From contig NZ_RBXJ01000003.1 in the NCBI RefSeq assembly GCF_003635115.1, forward strand, positions 73,324 to 137,323: a stretch of 64,000 nt of DNA, in the 5' to 3' direction. This DNA is from Microbacterium sp. AG1240. Its GTDB lineage: Bacteria > Actinomycetota > Actinomycetes > Actinomycetales > Microbacteriaceae. The translations under genes were made by a program, and so were the position numbers. Shown piece after piece: positions 33,189 through 42,043 of this stretch (position 1 is the stretch's first letter; every line of letters starts with the position of its first letter). Under the pieces are notes generated by a model that worked only from the letters and a program-made list of their open reading frames with translations, had not been told where the DNA came from and searched no databases.

Positions 33189-34200
33189 CGAGGTTCACCA
33201 CCGTTCCGAGGGCGAAGGCGAACAGCACCACGGTGACCGTCATCCCCACGAGCACGCGGGTCGAGAAGGTGGTGCGAAGCAACGCCAGCATCTTGAGGTC
33301 GACGATCGGGCCGACCACCAGGAACGCCACGAGCGAGCCGGGGGTGAACGACGCGGCGAACGACAGGGCGAAGAAGGCGTCGACGTTCGAGCAGATCGAG
33401 ACCACCAGCGCCAGCACGATCATCGCGACGATCGACAACGCCGGGTCCGACCCGATCGCGACGAGCGTGTCGCGCGGCACGAGGATCTGCACGGCTCCGG
33501 CGAGCGCCGACCCGATGACGAGGGCCGGCATCACCGAGCGCAGCTCGACGACGAACTGGGCGAGCGAGCGGCGGCCCTTCCCGCCCGACTCGGTCATGAC
33601 GAGTTCGCAGGTCTCGCGGAACCGGTCGGTCAGCAGCGCGTCGGGCGACGGGTGACGGCTGTACAGCCAGCCGATGAGGTTCGCGACGAGGTAGCCGCCG
33701 ATCAGGCGGGCGATGAGGATGTTGTCGTCGAAGCCGAACGCGGCGTGCGTGGTGATGATGACGATCGGGTTCACGATCGGCGCCGCGACCAGGAACGTCA
33801 GCGTCTCCGACACCGTGAAGCCGCGCATCAGCAGGCCCCGCGCGAATGGCACGTTGCCGCACTCGCAGACCGGGATGAACATGCCCAGGAGCGAGAGCAC
33901 CGCGCGACGCGCCCACGCTCGCCGCGGCATCCACCTCTCGATCGCACCCGGCGGAACCCAGACCTGCACGACGATCGACAGCACCACGCCGAGCACGACG
34001 AACGGCAACGACTCGATCAGCACGCTGAGCGAGAGCGTGACGGCGTCCTGCGCCCTCGTCGGCAACGAGGCGCTGAACAGCTGAGGGGCGAAGGCGTCGA
34101 TCGCGAAGAGAGCGGCGATCGCGGCTACGCCGAGCGCGAGAGGCACCGCCACGCGGGATCGCGAGGCGGGTCGTGTCGCGGTCGCGCTACTGCCCCGCAC
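33181..34200 (-). CDS. ArsP/DUF318-type permease
   Basis: 339 residues, eight or more membrane helices, 'FIPVCECGNVPFARGLLMRG' (the conserved C-E-C-G-x-x-P motif of the UPF0718/ArsP family) and a second repeat 'SICSNVDAFFALSFAASFTPG'. GTG start overlapping the Zur gene by 14 nt. The family moves metals, metalloids or their complexes; with the His-rich TIGR03943 partner and Zur next to it, a zinc role is inferred. Confidence 0.85.
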   Translation of the reverse strand: MRGSSATATRPASRSRVAVPLALGVAAIAALFAIDAFAPQLFSASLPTRAQDAVTLSLSVLIESLPFVVLGVVLSIVVQVWVPPGAIERWMPRRAWARRAVLSLLGMFIPVCECGNVPFARGLLMRGFTVSETLTFLVAAPIVNPIVIITTHAAFGFDDNILIARLIGGYLVANLIGWLYSRHPSPDALLTDRFRETCELVMTESGGKGRRSLAQFVVELRSVMPALVIGSALAGAVQILVPRDTLVAIGSDPALSIVAMIVLALVVSICSNVDAFFALSFAASFTPGSLVAFLVVGPIVDLKMLALLRTTFSTRVLVGMTVTVVLFAFALGTVVNLGA

Positions 34201-34600
34201 GCTCGCTCGCGCGGGCCTCGGTGCACGATGCGCAGAGGCCGAAGATGTCGACGATGTGCTCCGCCTGGGTGAAGCCGTGCGTCGCCGCGGTGCGCTGAGC
34301 CCACTCCTCGACGTCGTCGGCCTCGATCTCGACGGCCAGTCCGCACGAACGGCAGATCAGGTGATGGTGGTGACCGGGGGTCGCGCAGGCCCGGAAGAGG
34401 TTCTCGCCCTCGGGGCTCTGCAGCGAATCGGCGTTCCCCTGGGCGGCGAGCCCGGCGAGGGCGCGGTAGACGGTCGCGAGGCCGATGCCGGTGTTGTCGT
34501 CGCGGAGGGTGGCGTGCAGCGACTGAGCGCTGACGAACCCGCGGGCGTCGGCGAGCGCTTCGCGCACGCGTTCTCGCTGCCAGGTGTTGCGCTGGGTCAT
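34187..34600 (-). CDS. zur: Fur-family metalloregulator, probably Zur
   Basis: 137 residues. A winged helix (about 1-75, 'TGIGLATVYRALAGLAAQG') precedes a dimer domain with the Fur-type metal motifs 'HHHHLICRSCG' and 'DIFGLCASC' (two Cys-x2-Cys pairs of the structural zinc site). Lying within a zinc-importer operon that begins with a Zur-type box, it most likely represses that operon when zinc is sufficient. Confidence 0.9.
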   Translation of the reverse strand: MTQRNTWQRERVREALADARGFVSAQSLHATLRDDNTGIGLATVYRALAGLAAQGNADSLQSPEGENLFRACATPGHHHHLICRSCGLAVEIEADDVEEWAQRTAATHGFTQAEHIVDIFGLCASCTEARASERAGQ

Positions 34601-34610
34601 GGCCGGGATT

Positions 34611-35222
34611 CTACCGGCGCTCGCTGGACGTCGACCCGGACGCCGCGTCGCGCGGCCGAGACACCCCTTCCGGGGCGACACCCACCGCCTGGCGAGGTGT
34701 CTCGGCCGCAGGGGGTGTCTCACGGATGCTGGGAGCCAGGGCGTACTCCGACCCCGAGGGGGTGCGCTCGACCACGCCATGGTCGACGAGATGGCGACGA
34801 AGGAGGGCGACGTCATCGGCGAAGCGCTCGAGTCGCCCGGTGAGCTCCCGCTCGGTCACGATCTCGCCGGGGCGCAGAACCCTCTCCGCCACGTGCGCGA
34901 GCAGCTCCACCCGCTCGCCGGCCTTCGACGGGTAGCGGTCGATGCGCCCGTCGGGCCGCAGGAATCGATCGACGCCGGTCGGTCGCGCGGGGGCGGTCGC
35001 CAGCATCCGCTTCGGTCCGGTCGCGTCGGCGACCAGCGCGCCCTCGCGCTCGGTCACGAGGCCCGCCCCGACCAGCGCGGCGATGGCGGCGTCTGCCCGC
35101 GGGGCGGCGACGCCAGCGACGGCGTCGACGCGCGACGCACCGAGCACGATGCGCGCGTAGACCTCGCGGGTCGTGTCGTTCGCCAGGGCGGCGATCGCCG
35201 GGCGCCAGGCGTTCGACGTCAT
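34611..35222 (-). CDS. DUF2087 domain protein with winged-helix-like N-terminus
   Basis: 203 residues. The N-terminal 75 residues look like a small winged helix ('TTREVYARIVLGASRVDAVA', 'IAALVGAGLVTEREGALV'). The C-terminal DUF2087 domain reads 'FLRPDGRIDRYPSKAGERVE', 'RRHLVDHGVVERTPSGSEYAL'. These domains are thought to bind DNA. ATGA overlap with the znuB-type gene and 10 nt from Zur indicate a possible second regulator or zinc sensor in this operon. The last 40 residues are disordered and Pro/Arg-rich. Confidence 0.8.
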   Translation of the reverse strand: MTSNAWRPAIAALANDTTREVYARIVLGASRVDAVAGVAAPRADAAIAALVGAGLVTEREGALVADATGPKRMLATAPARPTGVDRFLRPDGRIDRYPSKAGERVELLAHVAERVLRPGEIVTERELTGRLERFADDVALLRRHLVDHGVVERTPSGSEYALAPSIRETPPAAETPRQAVGVAPEGVSRPRDAASGSTSSERR

Positions 35223-36079
35223 GCGGTGCGGGTCACGCGGCCGCGGCGCGCGCCGATGATCCGGCACACGAGGTAGATGACGAACGAGATCGTCGTGATG
35301 TACGGGCTCACCGGCAACGTGCCGGCCACGGCGAGCAGGATGCCGCCGACCGCCGAGACGAATCCGAAGGCGGCGGCGAGCACCGGCACCGCCACCGGGC
35401 CGGAGGCGACGCGCATCGCCGCGGCGGCCGGGGTGACCAGCAGCGCCATCACGAGCAGGGCGCCGATGATGTGCACCGCGACGGCGACCACGAGGCCGAG
35501 CAGCAGCATGAAAACGAGCGAGACGGCCGTGGTCGGTACGCCGCGGGCCGCCGCCGACTGCGGGTCGAGGGAGTCGAAGCGCAGGGGCCGCCAGATGAGC
35601 AGCAGCGCGAGCAGCGCGACGGCGCTCAGGGCGATGAGCCACCCGAGCTGCCCCGTCTGCACCGACACGATCTGGCCGGTGAGCAGGCTGAAACGGTTGG
35701 CGCTGCGCCCGTTGTAGAGCGAGAGGAAGAGGATGCCGAGACCGAGCCCGAACGGCATGAGCACGCCGATGATCGAGTTGCGGTCCCTGGCGCGCGCGCC
35801 GAGCACCCCGATGAGGCCGGCGGCGATCAGCGATCCCACGATCGAGCCGGTGACGACGTCGACGCCGATGAGGAGCGCCGCCGCGGCGCCCGCGAACGAC
35901 AGTTCGCTGATGCCGTGCACGGCGAAGGCCATGTCGCGCTGCATGACGAAGACGCCGATGAGGCCGCCCACGAGTCCGAGCACCGCACCGGCGATGACGG
36001 AGTTCCACACGAGGGCGAGGATCTCGCCGTAATCGGCGACCCCGCCGAAGAGCGCGGTGCCCACGTCGGCCCAGTTCAT
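35219..36079 (-). CDS. znuB: Zinc/manganese ABC transporter permease (ZnuB-like)
   Basis: 286 residues, about eight membrane helices, ABC-3 family ('AVHGISELSFAGAAAALLIG', 'GARARDRNSIIGVLMPFGLG', 'GALLVMALLVTPAAAA'). Transports a divalent metal from the binding protein encoded at the head of the operon. Overlaps both neighbours by 4 nt. Confidence 0.92.
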   Translation of the reverse strand: MNWADVGTALFGGVADYGEILALVWNSVIAGAVLGLVGGLIGVFVMQRDMAFAVHGISELSFAGAAAALLIGVDVVTGSIVGSLIAAGLIGVLGARARDRNSIIGVLMPFGLGLGILFLSLYNGRSANRFSLLTGQIVSVQTGQLGWLIALSAVALLALLLIWRPLRFDSLDPQSAAARGVPTTAVSLVFMLLLGLVVAVAVHIIGALLVMALLVTPAAAAMRVASGPVAVPVLAAAFGFVSAVGGILLAVAGTLPVSPYITTISFVIYLVCRIIGARRGRVTRTA

Positions 36080-36888
36080 TCGGGCTCCTCGTCGTGGTGG
36101 TGGTGGGCGTCGTCGGCGTCGGGGGCACCGACCACGACGAGTCGTCCGCCCGCCCGCAGCACGTAGACCGGGGCGTCGTACAGATCGCTGAGCACGGCCG
36201 AGTTCAACACCTCGTCGGGCGCGCCGAGCATGAACCGGCCGTGGGCGATGTAGAGGATGCGGTCGACATGCTCGAGAACCGGGTTGATGTCGTGCGTGAC
36301 GAAGACCACGGCCGCGCCCGAGCGCACGCGGTGCTGGTCGATGAGGCGTACGACCGCTCGCTGATTCGCGAGGTCGAGGCTGGTGAGCGGCTCGTCGCAG
36401 AGCAGCAGCCCCGGGTCGTCGGCGAGCGCCTGCCCGACACGCAGACGCTGCTGCTCACCGCCCGACAGCTCGCCCACCGGGCGGTCGGCGAAGCCCTCGG
36501 CTCCGACCGCGCGCACGAGCTCGCGCACGCGTTCCCGATCGCCGCGGCGCGGAAACGGCAGACCGAACCGATGCCCGTCGACGCCGAGTCCGACGAGGTC
36601 GCGCCCGCGCAGCGAGGTCTCGGGCGGAAGCGGACGCTGCTGGGGTACGTAGCCGATGCGGCGGTTGCCGGCCCGGTGCACCTCGCTGCCGAGAGCCCGG
36701 ATGCTGCCCGAACTGAGGCGCTCCAGCCCGAGGATGGCGCGAAGCAGGGTGGTCTTGCCCGACCCGCTCGGGCCGAGGACGGCGATGAACTCGCCGGGGG
36801 CGACGTCGAGATCGAGGCCGCTCCACAGTTCGCGATCACCGCGGCGCAGGGCTGCGCCGCTGATCTGCAGCGGTGAGTCGGACGTCAC
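36076..36888 (-). CDS. znuC: Zinc/manganese ABC transporter ATP-binding protein (ZnuC-like)
   Basis: 270 residues. Walker A 'GPSGSGKTT' (about 38-46), signature 'LSGGEQQRL', Walker B 'LLLCDEPLTSLD', switch His 'VTHD'. The C-terminal 50 residues carry several histidines ('DADDAHHHHDEEPE'), a possible metal sensor end. GTG start in a GTGA overlap with the binding-protein gene; the open frame upstream is not part of the family. Confidence 0.93.
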   Translation of the reverse strand: MTSDSPLQISGAALRRGDRELWSGLDLDVAPGEFIAVLGPSGSGKTTLLRAILGLERLSSGSIRALGSEVHRAGNRRIGYVPQQRPLPPETSLRGRDLVGLGVDGHRFGLPFPRRGDRERVRELVRAVGAEGFADRPVGELSGGEQQRLRVGQALADDPGLLLCDEPLTSLDLANQRAVVRLIDQHRVRSGAAVVFVTHDINPVLEHVDRILYIAHGRFMLGAPDEVLNSAVLSDLYDAPVYVLRAGGRLVVVGAPDADDAHHHHDEEPE

Positions 36889-37934
36889 CTCGCCAGGGCG
36901 TCGGCCAGTGCCGCGACGTTCTCGTCCATCCACGAGATGTAAGTCTGTCCCTCGGGGAGCGTCTCCGCGAACTGGATCACCGGGATGCCGCGTCCGTCCG
37001 CGTCGTCGACGACCTGCGTCGTCTCGGCCCCGCCGGTCTGCGTGTTCGTGATGACGACACGCACGTCGCCGGATGCGACGAGGTCGAGCGCCTCGAGGAG
37101 CGTGGCCGGGGGAACGTCCTGCCCCTCCTCGACGGCCTCGCTGAAGGCCTCCGGGGTGACGACCGTGAGGCCCGCGGCGGCGACGAGGTAGCCGGGGACC
37201 GGCTCGGTCACGAATACGCCGGCGCCCGCGTCGGACGCCTCGACCTGTGCCAGCGCGTCTTCGACGCCGGCGACGCCGTCGGTGAAGGCGGTGAGGTTGG
37301 TGGAGATCGCGTCGGCGTCGTCGGGGAGCAGGGTCTTCAACTCGTCGGCGATGGCCTCGGCCACGTGCTCGACGGTGTGCGGGTCGTACCAGACGTGCTC
37401 GTTGAACCCCTCGACGTGGTCATGACCGGCGTGGTCGTGGCCTTCCTCGTCGGCGTGATCGTCGGTGTCGGCGGCGGGGGTCTCGCTACCCGCGGTCTCA
37501 CCGTTCTCCGCGTCGTCGTGGCCGGCGTCGTCGTGACCGGCGTTCTCGGGCCAGTCGTGGGAGTACTCCACGGCGGTGATGACCGGGGCGTCGACGTCCG
37601 ACGATTCGATCAGCGCGTCGACGAAGGCGTCGTAGCCGCCGCCGTTCTCGATCAGGAGGTCGGCGCGGCTGACGGTGAGCTGATCCTGCGCGCTGGGCTC
37701 GTAGGAATGCGGGTCCTGCGAGGCCGACGCGATGATCGAGGTGACGTCGACGAGGTCGCCGCCGATCGCCTCGGCGATCTGCCCGTACACGTTGGTCGAC
37801 GCGACGATCTGCACGCGCCCGTCGTCGCCTGAGGGGGCGGAGCCGGCAGCATCCGTCGTTCCGGCGCATCCGGCCAGAGCGAGCGCGGATGCGGCGACGA
37901 GGGCTGCGGGGAGGAGGAGTCGGTTCCGGGTCAC
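36885..37934 (-). CDS. znuA: Zinc ABC transporter substrate-binding lipoprotein (ZnuA-like)
   Basis: 349 residues. Lipobox 'LALAGC' in the signal peptide. Cluster A-1 binding-protein fold with 'DPHSYEPSAQD', a long His/Asp-rich loop (about 135-195, 'DHADEEGHDHAGHDHVEG') typical of zinc rather than manganese proteins, and 'VWYDPHTVEHVAEAI'. Captures zinc outside the membrane. GTG start 6 nt after the -10 element, a leaderless transcript under Zur-type control. Confidence 0.93.
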   Translation of the reverse strand: MTRNRLLLPAALVAASALALAGCAGTTDAAGSAPSGDDGRVQIVASTNVYGQIAEAIGGDLVDVTSIIASASQDPHSYEPSAQDQLTVSRADLLIENGGGYDAFVDALIESSDVDAPVITAVEYSHDWPENAGHDDAGHDDAENGETAGSETPAADTDDHADEEGHDHAGHDHVEGFNEHVWYDPHTVEHVAEAIADELKTLLPDDADAISTNLTAFTDGVAGVEDALAQVEASDAGAGVFVTEPVPGYLVAAAGLTVVTPEAFSEAVEEGQDVPPATLLEALDLVASGDVRVVITNTQTGGAETTQVVDDADGRGIPVIQFAETLPEGQTYISWMDENVAALADALAR

Positions 37935-37940
37935 CCGCCC

Positions 37941-37969
37941 ACTATAGGGCTACTGATAATCGTTCTCAA
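37941..37969 (-). promoter_or_regulatory. Promoter of the zinc operon
   Basis: Minus strand TTGAGA (37969-37964), exactly 17 nt, TATAGT (37946-37941): the best promoter in the window. The GTG start lies 6 nt downstream. Confidence 0.8.
37954..37968 (-). promoter_or_regulatory. Zur-type operator
   Basis: 15-bp palindrome TGAGAACGATTATCA (minus strand), form TGA-N-AA-N3-TT-N-TCA, closely like actinobacterial Zur sites. It covers the -35 and part of the spacer, so bound repressor would block RNA polymerase. Confidence 0.78.
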
Positions 37970-37993
37970 ACTCACCGGAAGGGCCGCGGCCTC

Positions 37994-38040
37994 GACCGTG
38001 CCCGTTCCCGCCGAAGGTGCGCGTTCTTTCGGCCACGGTC
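37994..38040 (-). terminator. Hairpin between nagA and the zinc operon
   Basis: Outer stem GACCGTG (37994-38000) with CACGGTC (38034-38040), inner stem GCCGAA (38010-38015) with TTCGGC (38028-38033). It lies 40 nt past the nagA stop and ends the long muropeptide transcript; no U-tract. Confidence 0.5.
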
Positions 38041-38079
38041 GGCGGAATGGGGCACCCTCGAGAATGCGACGCCCGCGGC

Positions 38080-39219
38080 TCACGCCGTCGCCGCGTCGAA
38101 CGCCTCCACCGATCCGTCCTGGTGGACGACGAGCAGATCCGCGGTCCTCGCTCCGATGTCGACCCGAGGCTCCGGCTCGCCGAGCAGCGCCGCGGGCACG
38201 GACGCCGCGGCGGCCACGGCCTCGGTGACGGGGATCCCGGCCCGCACGCACCGGCGCACCGCTTCGTCGAGCGTGAGGGTCGAACCGGCCAGAGTCGTCG
38301 TCCCCGAGAGATAGGGGACGCCGCCGCGCACGGTCACGTCGAGCTCCCCGATGGCGAACTCGCCGTCGGCGCAGCCCGTTGCCGACATGGCGTCGGTGAC
38401 GAGGGCGATCCGGCCGGGTGCGGCCGCGAACAGCAGCCGGAGCGCCGCGTCGTGGAGATGGTGACCATCCGCGATCGCCTCGAGGACCACGTGATCGCGG
38501 TCGATCGCTGCGCCGATCGGCCCCGGCTCACGGTGCAGGAACGGTCGCATCGCGTTGAAGGTGTGGGTCAGCAGCGAGGCCCCGTGGTCGAACGCCTCCG
38601 CCGCCCGGTCGTAGTCCGCATCCGTGTGGCCCACGGCGACGACCACTCCGGCGGCCGTCAGCCGATCGATGGCGTCGATCGCACCCGGCAGCTCCGGAGC
38701 GATCGTGATCGAGCGGAGCCGACCGTTCGCCGCCTCGAGAAGCGCCTCCACCGCCTGAGGGCTCGGGTCGGTCAGCGCGGCCGCGGCGTGCGCCCCACGT
38801 CGTCCCGGGGCCAGGAAGGGTCCTTCCGCGTGGATGCCTGCGGCCGCGGGCAGCGACGGGAGCGCGGCCGAGATCTCGGCGAGCCGCGCCGCCAACCGCG
38901 GCACCGGCGCGCTGACGAGGCTCAGCAGCATCCGCCCCGTTCCATGCGCGCCGTGGAAGTCGATCGCTTCGCGGATCGCGCCCTCGGGGCCGGCGTCGAA
39001 GGCGACGCCGCTCGCGCCGTGGCAGTGCAGATCGGTGAACCCCGTCGTGACGACCGCCGTGCTCAGCGGCACGCAGCGCTGCCCGGGCTCGGGCGCCCGC
39101 GAGCCCGTCCCGCGCGCCGTGACGACGCCGTCCCGCGTCTCGAACCAGCCGCGTTCTCCGGTGGGCGCGGTCGCCTCGAGGTACACGGTGAGCGGATGCG
39201 GATGTTCGTCTTCGGTCAC
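38080..39219 (-). CDS. nagA: N-acetylglucosamine-6-phosphate deacetylase
   Basis: 379 residues, amidohydrolase fold. 'GFTDLHCHGASG' (first metal/His motif), 'GIHAEGPFLAPGRRGAH' (metal Glu), 'VAVGHTDADYD', 'THTFNAMRPF' and 'ALVTDAMSATG' with the catalytic Asp. It converts GlcNAc-6-P to GlcN-6-P and acetate. GTG start overlapping the upstream flavoprotein stop (GTGA); last gene of the muropeptide operon. Together with NagB at 53635 it channels MurQ product into glycolysis. Confidence 0.94.
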   Translation of the reverse strand: MTEDEHPHPLTVYLEATAPTGERGWFETRDGVVTARGTGSRAPEPGQRCVPLSTAVVTTGFTDLHCHGASGVAFDAGPEGAIREAIDFHGAHGTGRMLLSLVSAPVPRLAARLAEISAALPSLPAAAGIHAEGPFLAPGRRGAHAAAALTDPSPQAVEALLEAANGRLRSITIAPELPGAIDAIDRLTAAGVVVAVGHTDADYDRAAEAFDHGASLLTHTFNAMRPFLHREPGPIGAAIDRDHVVLEAIADGHHLHDAALRLLFAAAPGRIALVTDAMSATGCADGEFAIGELDVTVRGGVPYLSGTTTLAGSTLTLDEAVRRCVRAGIPVTEAVAAAASVPAALLGEPEPRVDIGARTADLLVVHQDGSVEAFDAATA

Positions 39220-42038
39220 GGTCGCGACGCCTTCTCGAGCAGCTCCAGGATGTGCTGGTAATCCTCGCCCGTTGCGCGGGTCATCCCCAACTCGCACGTC
39301 CTGTTGCACGACGCGTGCGCGTCGGCACGCATCGCCCTGACCTCGTCGGCCTCACCGCGGGTCGCCGACGCGGTCAGTTCGGGGTGGAGCATGCCGCGGT
39401 CGCCGGCGAAGGCGCAGCATCCCCACGCGTCGGGCACCGTCACCTCCCCCGCCGCCGCCTCCGCCAGGGTGCGGACGTCGCCGTCCAACCCCAGTTGCAC
39501 GGACGAGCAGGTCGGGTGAAGCACGAGCGAGTCGACGACGGGCGTCGTCTCCAGGCGCGGCAGGATCTCGCGCGCGGCGAACGTCACCGCATCCACCACC
39601 GCGATGTTCTCGCCGCGCAGCGTGTGGATGAAGCCCTCCGTGCAGCTGGAGGCGTCGACGACGACCGGCAGCCTCCCGTTCTCGGATGCCTTCCTGATCG
39701 CCGCGGTGGTGCGACCGGCGTTGAGGTCGCCGCCGGCCGCATACCCCTTGGACGACCAGGGCGTCCCGCAGCACAACGACTCGATCTCATCGGGCACGAC
39801 GAGCCTGACTCCGGCCCTCTCGAGAAGCCGGGTGAACGCCGTGGTGACTCCCAGACCGTCGCCCGCCGGGCCGAACATGCTGTTCACGCACGCCGGGACG
39901 TACACGCCGACGGGCTCACCGCCACCCGCACCGACACTCCCTCGAAGTCGCCCGCGGGAGGGGCCGCCGCCCGGCAGATCGCCGGTATAGGCCGGCACGG
40001 CGTCTTCGCCCAGGAGGGCGCGGCCCACGGTGGTCGCCGCCGCGACGACGGGGGTCGGGATCCTCTTGGCCGCGGAGAGCGCGAGCGATCCGACCCGGGT
40101 CGTGGCACCCCAGCCGGCGGATGCCGCCTGCCAAGCGCCCGCGGTGACCGGGTGGGCGTTCTCACGCCGCAGCCGCTTGACCAGGGCGCCGGTGTTGATC
40201 AGCACGGGGCAGGCCGTCTGGCACATCCCGTCGACCGCGCAGGTCTGTACCCCGTCGTAGTCGTAGTCGTCGTCGAGCTCGTCGGCGAGATCCGCATCCC
40301 CCCGCTGCCGGGCCGCCGTCGCCGCGCGGCGCACCACGATGCGCTGGCGCGGAGTGAGCGTCAGGTCGCGACTCGGGCAGACGGGTTCGCAGTAGCCGCA
40401 CTCCACGCACCGATCGGCCTCCGGCTCGATGGTCGGAGCGAGCTTGATGTTGCGGATGTGAGCATTCGGGTCGTCGTCGATGATCACGCCGGGGTTCATG
40501 ATGCCCGCCGGATCGCAGGCGTCTTTGAGTCGGCGCATCACGTCGTACAGCTCGTCGCCGTACTGGCGCCGCACATACGGCGCCATCGCGCGACCGGTGC
40601 CGTGCTCTGCTTTGAGATTGCCGCCGGCGGCGAGCACCAGATCGACCATGTCTTCGGTGAAGCCCAGGTACCGACCGATGGCGGCGTCGCCCTCGAACCT
40701 GTCGGTGAGCATGAAGTGGATGTTGCCGTCCTTCGCGTGGCCGAAGATGACGCTCTCGGCGTACCCGTACTCATCGAACAACGACTGCAGCGACTCGCAG
40801 GTGTCGGCGAGCGCAGCGACGGGGACGACGACGTCTTCCAGGAGCGCCGTCGTACCGGTCGGCCGCGCGCCGGCGACCGACGCATACAGTCCCTTGCGGA
40901 ACGCCCACGCCTTCGCCCGCGTCGCCGGGTCTGAGGTGAACCTCGCGGCGGAGTGCAGGTCGGCCCCGGCCAGCACGCTCTCGCCTCCCGCCGCCTGAGT
41001 CGCGAGAGCGTCGGGATCGGAGCCGCGATACTCGACGAGCAGGGCAGCATGGTCGGCCACCGCGAAGCCGAGGATCTCATCGGGAACCCCGGGAAGGGTC
41101 CGCCCGACACGCAAGGATGCGGCGTCCAGCAGCTCCAGAGTGGCCGCTCCCGACGCGACCAGCTCGGGAAGCGCCGAGGTGGCGTGCGTCAGTGTCGGGA
41201 AGACCGCCAGGGCCGTGGAGATCAGCGGCGACACGGGCACGGTGCGAAACGTCGCCTCCGCGACGAACGCCAGGGTTCCTTCCGATCCGATGATCAGGTG
41301 GGAGAGCAGCTGCGCGGGGGTGTCGTGGTCGAGGAAGGAGTTGAGCCCGTAGCCCATGGTGTTCTTCAGCGAGAACTGCCGTCGGATGAGCTCGACGGAG
41401 GCGGGGTTGTCGAGCACTCGACGGCGCAACTGCTCGAGCACATCGACGAGCCGGGGTTCCGCCGCGACGAGGGCGGCGTCGGCATCGGCGCGCGACGTGT
41501 CGATGATGGTGCCGGAGGGCAGCACGAACACCATCGACTCGAGCGTCGCGTAGGTGTTCTCCACCGTGCCGCACGCCATGCCGCTGGAGTTGTTCGCGAC
41601 GACACCGCCGATGGTGCACGCGATCTCGCTCGCGGGGTCGGGGCCCAGCCGGTAGCCGTAGGGGGCCAGGCGGGTATTGACCTGGCGGACGGTCGCGCCG
41701 GGCTGAACCTTCACCCGACGGCCGCCGTCGACGACGTCGATCGCCCGGAACCGCTGGCGCACGTCGACGAGCAGGCCGTCTCCGGCCGCCTGGCCCGACA
41801 GGCTCGTGCCTCCCGATCGGAGGGTCACCCGTGAGCGCGTCGCGGTGGCGCCGGCCAGGAGACGGGCGACCTCATCGGCATCCGCCGCGACGACGACCGC
41901 CTCCGGCGTCATCAGGTAGTGCGAGGCATCGCTCGCGTACGCGGCGAGGTCGATCGCCCTGGTCTTGATGCGCGACGCTTCGGCGACCGCGTCGCTGATC
42001 TCCCGTGGAACGGGCGCGTCGAGGAGTCGGCCGGCCAT
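39216..42038 (-). CDS. FAD-binding and Fe-S-binding oxidoreductase, D-lactate dehydrogenase type
   Basis: 940 residues, a fusion of three modules. FAD-binding PCMH domain (about 30-215, 'LRSGGTSLSGQAAGDG'), FAD-linked oxidase C-terminal domain (to about 500, 'FGHAKDGNIHFMLTDRF', 'KAEHGTGRAMAPYVRR'), then a two-cluster ferredoxin-like part ('CVECGYCEPVCPS', 'CAVDGMCQTACPV') and a CCG domain ('CCGTPWSSKGY', 'WGCCAFAGDRG'). Such fused proteins oxidise D-lactate or D-2-hydroxyacids and pass electrons to the membrane quinone pool. In this operon D-lactate, released by MurQ, is the obvious substrate. It starts 5 nt after the transporter ATPase gene. Confidence 0.88.
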   Translation of the reverse strand: MAGRLLDAPVPREISDAVAEASRIKTRAIDLAAYASDASHYLMTPEAVVVAADADEVARLLAGATATRSRVTLRSGGTSLSGQAAGDGLLVDVRQRFRAIDVVDGGRRVKVQPGATVRQVNTRLAPYGYRLGPDPASEIACTIGGVVANNSSGMACGTVENTYATLESMVFVLPSGTIIDTSRADADAALVAAEPRLVDVLEQLRRRVLDNPASVELIRRQFSLKNTMGYGLNSFLDHDTPAQLLSHLIIGSEGTLAFVAEATFRTVPVSPLISTALAVFPTLTHATSALPELVASGAATLELLDAASLRVGRTLPGVPDEILGFAVADHAALLVEYRGSDPDALATQAAGGESVLAGADLHSAARFTSDPATRAKAWAFRKGLYASVAGARPTGTTALLEDVVVPVAALADTCESLQSLFDEYGYAESVIFGHAKDGNIHFMLTDRFEGDAAIGRYLGFTEDMVDLVLAAGGNLKAEHGTGRAMAPYVRRQYGDELYDVMRRLKDACDPAGIMNPGVIIDDDPNAHIRNIKLAPTIEPEADRCVECGYCEPVCPSRDLTLTPRQRIVVRRAATAARQRGDADLADELDDDYDYDGVQTCAVDGMCQTACPVLINTGALVKRLRRENAHPVTAGAWQAASAGWGATTRVGSLALSAAKRIPTPVVAAATTVGRALLGEDAVPAYTGDLPGGGPSRGRLRGSVGAGGGEPVGVYVPACVNSMFGPAGDGLGVTTAFTRLLERAGVRLVVPDEIESLCCGTPWSSKGYAAGGDLNAGRTTAAIRKASENGRLPVVVDASSCTEGFIHTLRGENIAVVDAVTFAAREILPRLETTPVVDSLVLHPTCSSVQLGLDGDVRTLAEAAAGEVTVPDAWGCCAFAGDRGMLHPELTASATRGEADEVRAMRADAHASCNRTCELGMTRATGEDYQHILELLEKASRP

Positions 42039-42043
42039 CGGGG

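Noticed and set aside
34611..36128. 505-codon minus-strand ORF as one protein
   Set aside because: Only the last 203 codons (from 35222) are coding (DUF2087 protein); the upstream part is the out-of-frame reading of the ZnuB-type gene.
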